Shown in pieces: positions 41,239 to 51,117 of a stretch of 52,348 nucleotides of DNA. Numbering within the stretch: position 1 is the first letter of the stretch; the number at the start of each line of letters is the position of its first letter. The notes under the pieces were generated by a model that searched no databases, had not been told where the DNA came from, and worked only from the letters and a program-made list of their open reading frames with translations. Origin of the DNA: Erysipelotrichia bacterium. GTDB lineage: Bacteria; Bacillota_I; Bacilli_A; RFN20; CAG-826. A program made the translations under genes and the position numbers. The DNA lies in contig JAAYJX010000110.1 of assembly GCA_012522695.1 (NCBI GenBank), positions 1-52,348 of the forward strand, read 5' to 3'.

Positions 41239-41916
41239 TTATAGTAATTTATTTTCAAGGAAAGAATAATAAGAATCAGCACTAATTATTAAATGATCTT
41301 TAAGCTTAATTTTTAGTTTTAATGCTTCGTCTTTTATAACTATTGTTGAAATTATATCTTCATCGCTTGGGTAAGCCTCGCCACCAGGATGGTTATGAAC
41401 AATAACAAAAGAAAAACATTTATGAGATAGTAGTTCAGCAAAAACTTCACCCATTGAAAGAGGAAAATAATGTGCTGTCCCTTTATACATTTTTATTTCT
41501 TTAATAATTTCGCCTCGTGTATTTAATAATAAAAGAATAAATTGCTCTTGAAATTTGTCATAAAAGTATTCACGATATTTTAAAAATAATTCATGTGGCG
41601 TTAGACGACAACTTTTCTTATTTAGGCGATCTTCTTCAAAACGCGAAAACAAAGTAAAAACAGCCCCGATTCGTAAAGAAGAAATTTGATTAAGACCAGG
41701 GATTTCTTTCATTTGTTCAAGGTTGAGGTTTTTTAAAAGGTGAAGGCTTTTAGCTTTAATAAGTAATTGGGTCGCGACATCTAAAGCATTGTGCCCTTTG
41801 ACACCTTGACCAATAATAATCGCTAAAAGTTCAATGTTTGTTAAAGCCTCAAGACCATAAAGTAAAGCCTTTTCTCGCGGCCTTTCATTTATCGGTAAAT
41901 CTTTAATTCGTGGCAA
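41239..41916 (-). CDS. radC: RadC family JAB/MPN-domain protein (TTG start)
   Basis: REKALLYGLEALTNIELLAIIIGQG, FVIVHNHPGGEAYPSDEDIIST (HxH...SxxD). Confidence 0.9.
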   Translation of the reverse strand: MPRIKDLPINERPREKALLYGLEALTNIELLAIIIGQGVKGHNALDVATQLLIKAKSLHLLKNLNLEQMKEIPGLNQISSLRIGAVFTLFSRFEEDRLNKKSCRLTPHELFLKYREYFYDKFQEQFILLLLNTRGEIIKEIKMYKGTAHYFPLSMGEVFAELLSHKCFSFVIVHNHPGGEAYPSDEDIISTIVIKDEALKLKIKLKDHLIISADSYYSFLENKLL

Positions 41917-41919
41917 TCA

Positions 41920-42102
41920 CTATTTCCATTCAAACTTAAAGCCGCCAGGTAATGTTGTTGAACCTTTTTCTGACATAAATAGACGATAAACAATAACAGC
42001 GACAATCGCAATTGCAGCAATCGCCATCACTGCCGTTAGGGTAATTACTTCACCAGTAATAATCTTTTTTGTTTCAAATTCATTAAGTAAGCGCAAATTC
42101 AT
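41920..42102 (-). CDS. Small single-TM peptide of unknown function, leader-like N-terminus
   Basis: MNLRLLNEFETKKIITGEVITLTAVMAIAAIAIVAVIVYRLFMSEKGSTTLPGGFKFEWK; upstream AGGAGGA; coupled to radC. Confidence 0.65.
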   Translation of the reverse strand: MNLRLLNEFETKKIITGEVITLTAVMAIAAIAIVAVIVYRLFMSEKGSTTLPGGFKFEWK

Positions 42103-42158
42103 AAATCATCCTCCTACTTATATATAGGAAGTTTTTTATAAAAAATGACGCCAACGTG

Positions 42159-44747
42159 TTATTTTAATAATTTGATTTTTTCTAAAACGGCTTTTAAAAG
42201 ATCTTTATTTTTCTCAGCTTTTTCTTTTTCTAAAGCAATTTTTTCTTGAGGTGCTTTTAAAAGAAAACTTTTATTTTCTAACATTGAAGATGAACGAGCT
42301 AATTCTTTTTCTAAAAACTCCTTTTCCTTTTTAAGACTAATTAGTAGTTGCTCTTTATCAATTTCTTCCACTAAGGCTAAAGTAAAAGAATCATAAAAGA
42401 AAAGTGTTGCACTCGTTTCATTAGCTAAATTTTCTTCTAAGACAATTTCTTTAGCAAAGGAAAAACGTTGCAAATATTTATTAAAATGAGGAAATAAAGG
42501 GGTTTTTGCTTCAATTTTGATAATAACTGGGGCATTTGGTGGTAATTGTTTTTTTGTTTTATAATGACGAATATCTTGAATGCTTAAATATAAATCACTA
42601 ATGAGTTGAGATGTTTTTTTCTTTATCATAAATTTCTCAACTTTTGGATATTCTTCAAGCATTATGGAGTTAAAGTGGTGTGGTAAATATTTATATAACT
42701 CTTCAGCAATAAACGGTGTAAATGGTGCGATCATAATTAAAATATTTTTAATCATTAAATATAAAATTTGTTTAATGTTTTCTTGGACTTCATTAGGTAA
42801 AGTTCTTAAACTAACTTTCGACATTTCTAAATAGTCACTGCAAAAATCATCATAAACAAAGTTATATAAATTTTTTAAAGCTAAAGAAAATTGATAGGCT
42901 TCCATATTTTTAATGACTTTTGTTAAAGTCTTCTCATACTTGTTTAATAAATATTCATCAAGCGGAGTTAATAAAGTTTTATTAATTTCTTTAACTTGAA
43001 AGCTTTCATCTAAAAGTGAATAAACATAACGAGCTGAATTCCATATTTTGTTTAAAAAATTACTACTCGCATTTACTTTTTGTTCGCTATATCTTGTATC
43101 TAATCCTGGGGCGGTATTAGCCATTAAAAAATGACGTAAAGCATCGGCTCCATATTTTAAAATGACATCATGAGGATCAACTCCATTATCTAAAGACTTT
43201 GTCATTTTTCTACCAAGTTCATCACGAACAAGACCGTGAATTAAACAATCTTTAAACGGCGACACGCCCGTAAATTCAATCGCTTGGAAAATCATTCGCG
43301 AGACCCAAAAGAAAATAATATCATAACCTGTAACCATCACAGAGTTTGGATAATAACGCTGATAATCTACGCTTTTTATATTAGGCCAACCTAATGTGGC
43401 AAAAGGCCATAAAGCACTAGAAAACCACGTATCTAAAACGTCTTGATCTTGAATGTAGTCATCAATCTTTTTAGGTGGATCAAATGTAACTAAAACTTCG
43501 TTTGTTTCTTTATGATAGTAAACTGGTAAACGATGCCCCCACCATAGTTGACGTGAAATACACCAATCCTCAACATTTTCCATCCAATTTTTAAAAGACT
43601 TATAAAATCTTTTAGGAACGAAATTAACGTCATTTTCTTTTAAGGCTCGTTCGGCTAAGGGCTTCATCTTAATAAACCATTGCTTGCTTAAATAAGGTTC
43701 AACCATTGCCCCGCTTCTTTCACTATGTCCAACTGCATGCGTTATTTTTTCTGTTTTTTCATAAAGATTTGCTTTTTTTATTTTTTCAATGACTTGCTTG
43801 CGTGCTTCAAACCGATCAAGTCCATTAAATTCATTAGCTAATTCATTCATTGTTGCATCAAAATTCATCACAACTTTTTTTGCTAAATTATATTTTTCAC
43901 TAAGAGCAAAATCATTTGGATCATGGGCTGGTGTACATTTCATGACCCCTGTACCAAAATCCATATCAACATATTCATCTGCTAAAATAATTAATTTCTC
44001 GCCATTAGCAGGATTAATAGCGTAGTGATTTATATATTTTTTATAACGCTCATCTTTTTTATTAACAAAAAGCGCAACATCACCAAACATCGTTTCTGGT
44101 CTTGTTGTCGCAACGACTAAATATTCATCACTATTAACTAGGGGATAGCGAAAATAATATAAAGCGCCTTTTGTTTCTTGATGAATAACTTCAATGTTTG
44201 AAAGTGCCGTTTTTAATTCAGGGTCAACATTAATAATTTTTTCACCTTGATAAATTAATCCTTTTTCATAAAGTTTTACAAAAACATGACGAACTGCTAA
44301 ATCAAGCTGCTCATCAAGCGTAAATCTTTCTTTTGAATAATCTAAAGCTAAACCGAGTTCGGCCCATTGCTCACGAATTGAGGATGCATAAAAGTCTTTA
44401 TATTTCCACATTTCTTCTAGAAATGCTTCTCGACCTAATTGATCTTTATATATATTTTTTGTCCGTAAAAGTTGTTCAACTTTGGCTTGCGTTGCAATCC
44501 CAGCATGATCCATCCCAGGAAGCCATAAAACGTCAAAGCCTTGAGCTTTTTTATATCGAGCAATTACATCTTGAATTGTATTATCCCAGGCGTGACCTAA
44601 ATGTAATTTACCCGTTACGTTTGGAGGAGGAATAACTAAAGAAAAAGGAGGTTTCGCTTGATCACCACTTTTAAAATAATTATTTTTTAGCCAAAAATTA
44701 TATTTGCCTTTTTCGACTTCACTTGGATTATATCTTTTTCCTAACAT
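42159..44747 (-). CDS. valS: Valyl-tRNA synthetase
   Basis: FSLVIPPPNVTGKLHLGHAWDNTIQD, LPGMDHAGIATQ, EDWCISRQLWWGHRLPVYY, GRKMTKSLDNGVDP. Confidence 0.95.
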   Translation of the reverse strand: MLGKRYNPSEVEKGKYNFWLKNNYFKSGDQAKPPFSLVIPPPNVTGKLHLGHAWDNTIQDVIARYKKAQGFDVLWLPGMDHAGIATQAKVEQLLRTKNIYKDQLGREAFLEEMWKYKDFYASSIREQWAELGLALDYSKERFTLDEQLDLAVRHVFVKLYEKGLIYQGEKIINVDPELKTALSNIEVIHQETKGALYYFRYPLVNSDEYLVVATTRPETMFGDVALFVNKKDERYKKYINHYAINPANGEKLIILADEYVDMDFGTGVMKCTPAHDPNDFALSEKYNLAKKVVMNFDATMNELANEFNGLDRFEARKQVIEKIKKANLYEKTEKITHAVGHSERSGAMVEPYLSKQWFIKMKPLAERALKENDVNFVPKRFYKSFKNWMENVEDWCISRQLWWGHRLPVYYHKETNEVLVTFDPPKKIDDYIQDQDVLDTWFSSALWPFATLGWPNIKSVDYQRYYPNSVMVTGYDIIFFWVSRMIFQAIEFTGVSPFKDCLIHGLVRDELGRKMTKSLDNGVDPHDVILKYGADALRHFLMANTAPGLDTRYSEQKVNASSNFLNKIWNSARYVYSLLDESFQVKEINKTLLTPLDEYLLNKYEKTLTKVIKNMEAYQFSLALKNLYNFVYDDFCSDYLEMSKVSLRTLPNEVQENIKQILYLMIKNILIMIAPFTPFIAEELYKYLPHHFNSIMLEEYPKVEKFMIKKKTSQLISDLYLSIQDIRHYKTKKQLPPNAPVIIKIEAKTPLFPHFNKYLQRFSFAKEIVLEENLANETSATLFFYDSFTLALVEEIDKEQLLISLKKEKEFLEKELARSSSMLENKSFLLKAPQEKIALEKEKAEKNKDLLKAVLEKIKLLK

Positions 44748-44756
44748 ACTTTTTCC

Positions 44757-44965
44757 TCCAAAAGAAAAGCGTCCTTTTGTTTAAGGACGCTAATTAAGCG
44801 CGGTACCACCTTAATTCACATTAAATATGTGCACTTGATTCACTTATAACGCGGTGAGCGGAATATTCCTATTCATCTTCTAAGGCGACAAATTTAAGTA
44901 TTTATTATCATTTTTCACCAAGCAATGACTCTCTAGAAAATAAATGTCTTAAATAACTCCTTATC
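44757..44965 (-). promoter_or_regulatory. T-box riboswitch leader of valS
   Basis: Minus strand AAGGTGGTACCGCG followed by GCGTCCTT-loop-AAGGACGC-TTTTCTTTT terminator hairpin just upstream of the valS SD. Confidence 0.93.
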
Positions 44966-45020
44966 AATAGATAAAATTATTATATTAGTTAGTAACTAAA
45001 TTAACAAGTAAATACGACAA

Positions 45021-45737
45021 TTAAGATTCAAGCCGATATCCACTAAGATTTGGCTTAGTTAAGGCAAAGGACTTGTATGAGCCAATAATAGATGATTCAT
45101 AATCCGACCCTTCATCAACAAAAATGGCTTTATGAATTAAATAGTTATCTACATCAATCTCATAATGAGTAGTACTATCATACATTGTGGTTTTAAATTT
45201 AGCATATAAGCTGCCTTCACCTTTTGATTTATATACACCTTCAGCATCTTCTTCTTTAAAACTACCACCAAGATAAAGATTTTTATGACTGATATAAACG
45301 ATTAGTCTATTTTTTTTAATTTCTTCGTTAAATAAATCTCCATCTTTAATCGTGTATGATTTGTCTTCACCGTCATTAAAAGCCAGATAAGTTTTATTGT
45401 CACTCGCTTCATAATAAACCCAATATTCTTGGACTTCTGTTTTATTAGAAGAAGTTGTAGTTGCTTCAGCATAATAATATTTCGCACTACTATCATATTT
45501 TTCTATTTTTTCTACTACCCGCTCATCATCTGGGCCGGTTAGGCCGCTCGTTGTATAATTAAATACCGATCTATTAGGTGTTTCAGAATCACTTCTGTCC
45601 CAATACTCATCAATTTCTTGTGCCCTCTCCTTTGCTTCAAGAAAAGTAATAGGTGTGCTACTTGCGCCAGCAAAACAACTCGTTAATAAAAAAACACCAG
45701 CAATTGCTATAGAAAATAGCCAGCTTCTTTTTTTCAC
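45021..45737 (-). CDS. Lipoprotein of unknown function (paralog A, GTG start)
   Basis: MKKRSWLFSIAIAGVFLLTSCF lipobox; ITFLEAKERAQEIDEYW and C-terminal YKSFALTKPNLSGYRLES shared with the neighbour. Confidence 0.8.
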   Translation of the reverse strand: MKKRSWLFSIAIAGVFLLTSCFAGASSTPITFLEAKERAQEIDEYWDRSDSETPNRSVFNYTTSGLTGPDDERVVEKIEKYDSSAKYYYAEATTTSSNKTEVQEYWVYYEASDNKTYLAFNDGEDKSYTIKDGDLFNEEIKKNRLIVYISHKNLYLGGSFKEEDAEGVYKSKGEGSLYAKFKTTMYDSTTHYEIDVDNYLIHKAIFVDEGSDYESSIIGSYKSFALTKPNLSGYRLES

Positions 45738-46031
45738 TTTAAAACCCTCCTTCGTTTAATTCATTATAGCAAAAAAGGGATTTCGGAAAAAAAATTAAAA
45801 AAATAGTTAAGTCTTTTAAAAACCTGCGTTATTACATAAACCGTAATTAGTTCAAGAATATTAAAGAAAAGGAGATTTAAAGGTAATTATCTAACGTTTG
45901 AAAACACTTATCTATAGATAAAAATATACTAATTTTCACCTTAAATTTCGGTTAGGTAATATGAAAGAGGAAACTAGTTCAATATTGCCCGTATTTTTTA
46001 AGAAACAGAATTTAATTTAATATTTAGTTCA

Positions 46032-46730
46032 TTAAGAAATAAGTGTGTAATCACTTAGGTTTGGTTTAGTTAAGGTAAAAGATTTATATGTGGCGGTAAC
46101 TAAATATTCATAATTTAGCGAATCAGATTTCTCAAACATCTTATGAATTAAATAGTCTTGGATATCAATTTCACCTTCTAATTCTATCCCTTCTTTTACC
46201 ACTTTAAATTTAGCATACAAATGTCCTTCGCCTTTTGACTTATATTCACCTTCAGAATGTGTTGCAGCAAAGATATCTGAAAGACCCATTTGGTAATGCA
46301 AAGATTCAACAGCAGAACCATAAAAATCCATCGTTTCTTCAAAAGTGTCGCCATCATCATAGAAATAATCTTTGTCTTCCTCATCATAAACAAAATAAGT
46401 TTTATCAGTGCTATCATCATAATATATCCACATTTCTGAGGAAAATGTTTCGCCTTCGACTGATGTAATTGATTTGCTATAAAGATATTTAGCATCTCTA
46501 TCATATTTTTCTGTTGTGTCCATTGTCGCATAGACACCTAACATATTTCCTTTTACTTTCCCAGTAAAAGTAGATTTTGCAGGAATTTTCGCGCCATCTT
46601 TTGTCCAGTAAGTATCAATTTCTTGTGCTCTTACTTTTGCTTCGTCAAAGGTGAGCGTTTTGTTAGAGCATCCGCCCAACAAAAAGACCCCAACTAGTGC
46701 TATTGAAAATAGCCAGCTTCTTTATTTCAT
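46032..46730 (-). pseudogene. Lipoprotein paralog B with in-frame TAA at codon 3
   Basis: ATG AAA TAA AGA AGC TGG CTA TTT TCA ATA GCA...FLLGGCSN; paralog A has AAA at codon 3; remainder of frame is open. Confidence 0.6.
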
Positions 46731-46805
46731 TTTAAAATTCTCCTTGCTTATTCTATTATAGCAAATGAGACTTTTTTGCAAATGAAATTAAGGAAATAAA
46801 CCTAA

Positions 46806-47378
46806 TTATAAAATATTATGTATTTTAACGCGGAGATTATTTATTGAAATTTCATCCTTGATACTAACGAGTAAGTAATCTTTTTCAGAAAATGAAGAAG
46901 AAAACTCTTTAAAGTTATTTTTAATCGCCGCTTTTGCTTTTTGATTTAACTTATCACTTTTTGTTAAAACGAGTAAAACGTTAATCTTTTCTTCTTTTAA
47001 AAAATGAAAAAAAGCAATATCTTCTTCTTTAGGTATTCTTCTAGAATCAAATAAAAAAACAACAAGATGGGGTTTGTGTTTTAAAAAATAAGTTTCCATC
47101 ATTTCGCCAAAAGCATCTTGAGGGCCTTTCGAAATATAACCAAAACCAGGAGCGTCGACTAAATAAAATTTTTGATCAACATTAAAATAGTTTAATAATT
47201 TTGTATGGCCTGGTTTTGATGATGTATAAGCTAGTGATTTACGATTAACTAAAGCATTAATTAAAGAAGATTTTCCGACATTACTGCGTCCAACAAATAA
47301 AACGTCGTTTAAATCTTTCGGTCGATCTTTAACATTAACAACACTCGTTATAAAACTTACATTTGAAAAATTAATCAT
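46806..47378 (-). CDS. ysxC: Ribosome biogenesis GTP-binding protein YsxC/EngB
   Basis: FVGRSNVGKSSLINALVNRKSLAYTSSKPGHTKLLNYF, LVDAPGFGY, LTKSDKL. Confidence 0.93.
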   Translation of the reverse strand: MINFSNVSFITSVVNVKDRPKDLNDVLFVGRSNVGKSSLINALVNRKSLAYTSSKPGHTKLLNYFNVDQKFYLVDAPGFGYISKGPQDAFGEMMETYFLKHKPHLVVFLFDSRRIPKEEDIAFFHFLKEEKINVLLVLTKSDKLNQKAKAAIKNNFKEFSSSFSEKDYLLVSIKDEISINNLRVKIHNIL

Positions 47379-49694
47379 TTATTTAACGCAAGCGACATTT
47401 AATGCGTCATCAACTGTTTTCATATAAACGATTGTTAAAGAGTCTTTAACTTCTTTTGGTAGTTCTTCAACATCTTTTTTATTATCTTGTGGGATAACGA
47501 TTGTTTTAATACCACTTCTTAAAGCGGCTAGAGATTTTTCTCTTAATCCCCCAATTGCTAGGGCGTGTCCGCGTAAAGTAATTTCACCCGTCATCGCAAC
47601 ATTAGCATTAATTGGTGTTTTCGTAAAAGAAGAAATAATGGCGGTTGTAATGGCAATACCCGCACTTGGTCCTTCTTTTGAAACAGCGCCTTCTGGAACG
47701 TGAATATGAATATCGTTTTTTTCAAAAACTTCAGAAGCAATCGCATATTTTGTCGCATTACTTTTAATATAGTCTAAAGCAATACTTGCACTTTCTTTCA
47801 TAACTTCACCTAATTTACCCGTTAAAACTAAACTACCTTTACCAGGAAAATAATTAACTTCAATTGGTAAAATTGAGCCACCATAACCTGTATAAGCTAA
47901 ACCGGTGACAACGCCAATTTGGTTTTCTTTTTCTTTTTTAGTATCCTCAAATATTTCAATACCTAAATGTTTTTTAACGAGTTCAGGCGTAACATTAATT
48001 TCCGTTAATTTGGGATTTTTTACAATTTCAACGACAATTTTACGAATAATTGAAGCAATTTTCCGTTCTAATTCACGTACACCGGCTTCACGAGTGTAAA
48101 ATTGAATAATATATTGAAAAGCTTCATCAGTAAAAGTTATATTTTGTTTTTCAATACCGTTCGCGTGTAATTGTTTTTTTAATAAGAAATTTTTAGCAAT
48201 TTGAATTTTTTCTAGTTCGGTATAAGAATTAACTTCAATTAATTCAAGACGATCACGTAAGGGCTCAGGAATATTTTGCAAATAATTAGCTGTTGCAATA
48301 AAAAGAACACTACTTAAATCATAAGGTTCTTCAATGTAATTGTCATTAAAGGCAAAGTTTTGTTCAGGATCTAATACTTCAAGTAAAGCACTAGAAGGAT
48401 CACCGCGATGAGAAAAACCGAGTTTATCAACTTCATCAAGTAAAAAGACCGGGTTTGAAACACCGACTTTTTTCATACCATTAATAATCCGACCAGGCAT
48501 ACTACCGACATAAGTTCGACGATGGCCACGAATTTCTGATTCATCGGAAATACCTCCTAATGAAGCTTTAAAAAACTTACGATTAAGAGCGCGGGCAATC
48601 GAACGACCTAAAGACGTTTTACCAACACCTGGCGGGCCATGAAATCATAAAATTGGCGCTTTTAAATTACCCGTCATTTTTTTAACAGCTAAATATTCAA
48701 TAATTCGTTTTTTTACTTGATCAAGACCATAGTGATCTTCATCTAAAATACGTTCAGCTTCAGCTAAGTCATCATTATCTTCCGTTTTTTGATACCACGG
48801 AATAGCCATCATGATATCAATATAGTTTTTAATAAGCGAAGCTTCTAAAGAAGCTTGTGGCATCATTTCATATCGTTTTAATTCAGCTTTAATTTTCGCT
48901 TTAATATGTTCTGGATAAGGATTATTTTCTAACTTTTCTAAAGTGTCTTCTTCGCCTTCATCAATTTCACCGAGCTCTTCTTTAATCGCCCGCATCTTTT
49001 CACGTAAAATATAATCGCGTTGATTTTTAGAAGTTGACTTTTGAATCGACTCTTGAATTCGTTTTTCGATTTCGGCTTCTTCTTGAATACTTGAAATGAT
49101 TTCTAAAATCATCATACCACGTGTTTCAAGTCTTGTTTCTTCTAGAAGAAGTTGCTTTTTTTGATTAGAAAATTCTAAATAATAAGCTAAAACGTCACTT
49201 AATTCACTTAATGACGTATTACCGCCAGTAATAAGACGACGGAAAACATCAGCCGGTAAAGAACGAAACCATCCTTTTGATGTATCGAGTTGATGTAAAA
49301 TATTTTTGCGAATAATTTCGGCTTCTTGCGTGTTTTGAATAAAGTCTTCTAAGACAGTTCCATTAGCGACATATGTCCCTCTTTCAAGGTGGATATCATT
49401 AAAAGCGACACGTTTAGTTGCACTCACACGAATTCGATAAGTATCTTTTTGTTCACTAAAAGAAACGATGCGACATAATGTTCCAACCCGATATAAATCT
49501 TTAATATTTGGCTGATCAGTTTCGACATCTTTTTGACTAACAACGAATAAATATGAATCGTATTCACTACGGCTTTGGTTAATTGCTTCAATCGAAAAAG
49601 GCCGGCCAGCATCAATTGGTACTTGGCTAAAGGGGAAAGTTACTACACTTCTCGTCACAAGAAGTGGTAAGGTAAGTTTTTCTAATTGTGTCAT
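47379..49694 (-). CDS. lon: ATP-dependent protease Lon, interrupted by one in-frame TGA (48645-48647)
   Basis: Both ORF-track pieces share a frame; joining translation [59 protein letters not shown]; protease GPSAGIAITTAI retained. Confidence 0.9.
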
Positions 49695-49723
49695 ATTTCT
49701 CCTTTATAAATTAATTATACTAA

Positions 49724-50998
49724 TTAATCGTTATTATTTAAAATAAATTCTTGAATACGACGAGCACGAACATCAGCGACAAAGCGATCCATATTGTCTT
49801 TAAGAATCTTTTTGACTTCATCTAAAGGCATTTGATATTGATCAGCAACTTTTGCTAATTCAAATTCGATTTCATCTTCTTCAACTTTAATATCTTCAAC
49901 TTCAGCGATTTTTTCAAGAACTAAAATTGAACGAATATTTTCTTCAGCCTCTTTGGCCATCGTTTCTTTCATCGTTTCAACACTTTGGCCAGTAATTTGT
50001 AAATAATTTTCTAAAGTTAAACCTTGTTGGGCAACTTGTTTGTTTAAGTTTTCTTGCATTGCTTCAACTTCACTATCAATAATTTCTTGAGCAACGTCAA
50101 TTTTAGCGTCTTCCCGAATTAATTTTAATAAACCTTCGAAGTAATCGCGTTTAAGGCCATCTTCTTTTTGTTTTAACAGGCGGGCTTTTTCGTGTGCTTT
50201 TAAATCGTCAAGTGTTTTCACATTTGGTAAATTCACATCTTTAACGAATTCTTCATTTAATTCAGGAATCTTTTTTTCTTTCACTTCGTGAACTTTAACT
50301 TTAAAAAGTGCTTCTTTACTAGCGAGTTCAGGAACGTATTCTTTAGGAAAAGTAACTTTAATATCTTTATTTTCATTTGCTTTTAAACCAACGAGTTGTT
50401 CTTCAAAGCCTGGGACAAATTGGTTTGAACCAAGTTCTAAAGCATAGTTTTCACCTTTACCACCTTCGAATGGTTTTTCATCAACGAAACCTTCAAAATC
50501 AATAATAACCGTATGGCCAAGTTCTGCTGCTTTTTCAATAACGACTAAAGAAGCATGTTGATTTTTAAGTGCTTCAAGTGCTCCGCTAACTTCTTCATCG
50601 CTAACTTCAGCAACTTTCTTTTCAACGTGTAAGTCTTTATATTTACCAAGTGTTACTTCAGGAGCAAGAATTAACGTAAATTTTAATTCAAGTTCAGTAT
50701 CACTTAATTTCGTCACATCTACTTTTGGACGAGCAAAAGGACGTAATTTTTCTTCATTTAAAACGCTCGTATATGTTTCTTGAAGTAAAGAATTAATCGC
50801 TCGGTCAAAAACTTGTCCTTGATCAACTTTTGCTTTAACCATATCGATCGGAGCCTTACCTTTGCGAAAACCTTTAATTTCAACGTTCTCAGCTAATTTG
50901 TTAAAAGCCGTTTGTTGGGCTTTTTTCCATTTTTCTTGTTCGATTTGAACAAGAACTTCAACTTTACCATTTTCTAATTTCGTTACTTGTTTTTCCAT
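49724..50998 (-). CDS. tig: Trigger factor
   Basis: N-terminal EVLVQIEQEKWKKAQQTAFNKLAENVEIKGFRKGKAPIDMV, FKBP domain VIIDFEGFVDEKPFEGGKGENYALELGSNQFVPGFEEQLVG. Confidence 0.93.
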   Translation of the reverse strand: MEKQVTKLENGKVEVLVQIEQEKWKKAQQTAFNKLAENVEIKGFRKGKAPIDMVKAKVDQGQVFDRAINSLLQETYTSVLNEEKLRPFARPKVDVTKLSDTELELKFTLILAPEVTLGKYKDLHVEKKVAEVSDEEVSGALEALKNQHASLVVIEKAAELGHTVIIDFEGFVDEKPFEGGKGENYALELGSNQFVPGFEEQLVGLKANENKDIKVTFPKEYVPELASKEALFKVKVHEVKEKKIPELNEEFVKDVNLPNVKTLDDLKAHEKARLLKQKEDGLKRDYFEGLLKLIREDAKIDVAQEIIDSEVEAMQENLNKQVAQQGLTLENYLQITGQSVETMKETMAKEAEENIRSILVLEKIAEVEDIKVEEDEIEFELAKVADQYQMPLDEVKKILKDNMDRFVADVRARRIQEFILNNND

Positions 50999-51117
50999 CT
51001 TCTATTTTTCTCCTTTAATTTCTAAATTAACAATCTTATAAAGTATATAAAACATCTCACACTTTTTCAAATAAAACACTAATTAAATGAACGATTGCGC
51101 TTTTTATTAATTTATTT

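Noticed and set aside
48645-48647. Selenocysteine insertion in Lon
   Set aside because: Lon is not a known selenoprotein and I see no convincing SECIS-like element; no selD/selA evidence in the window.
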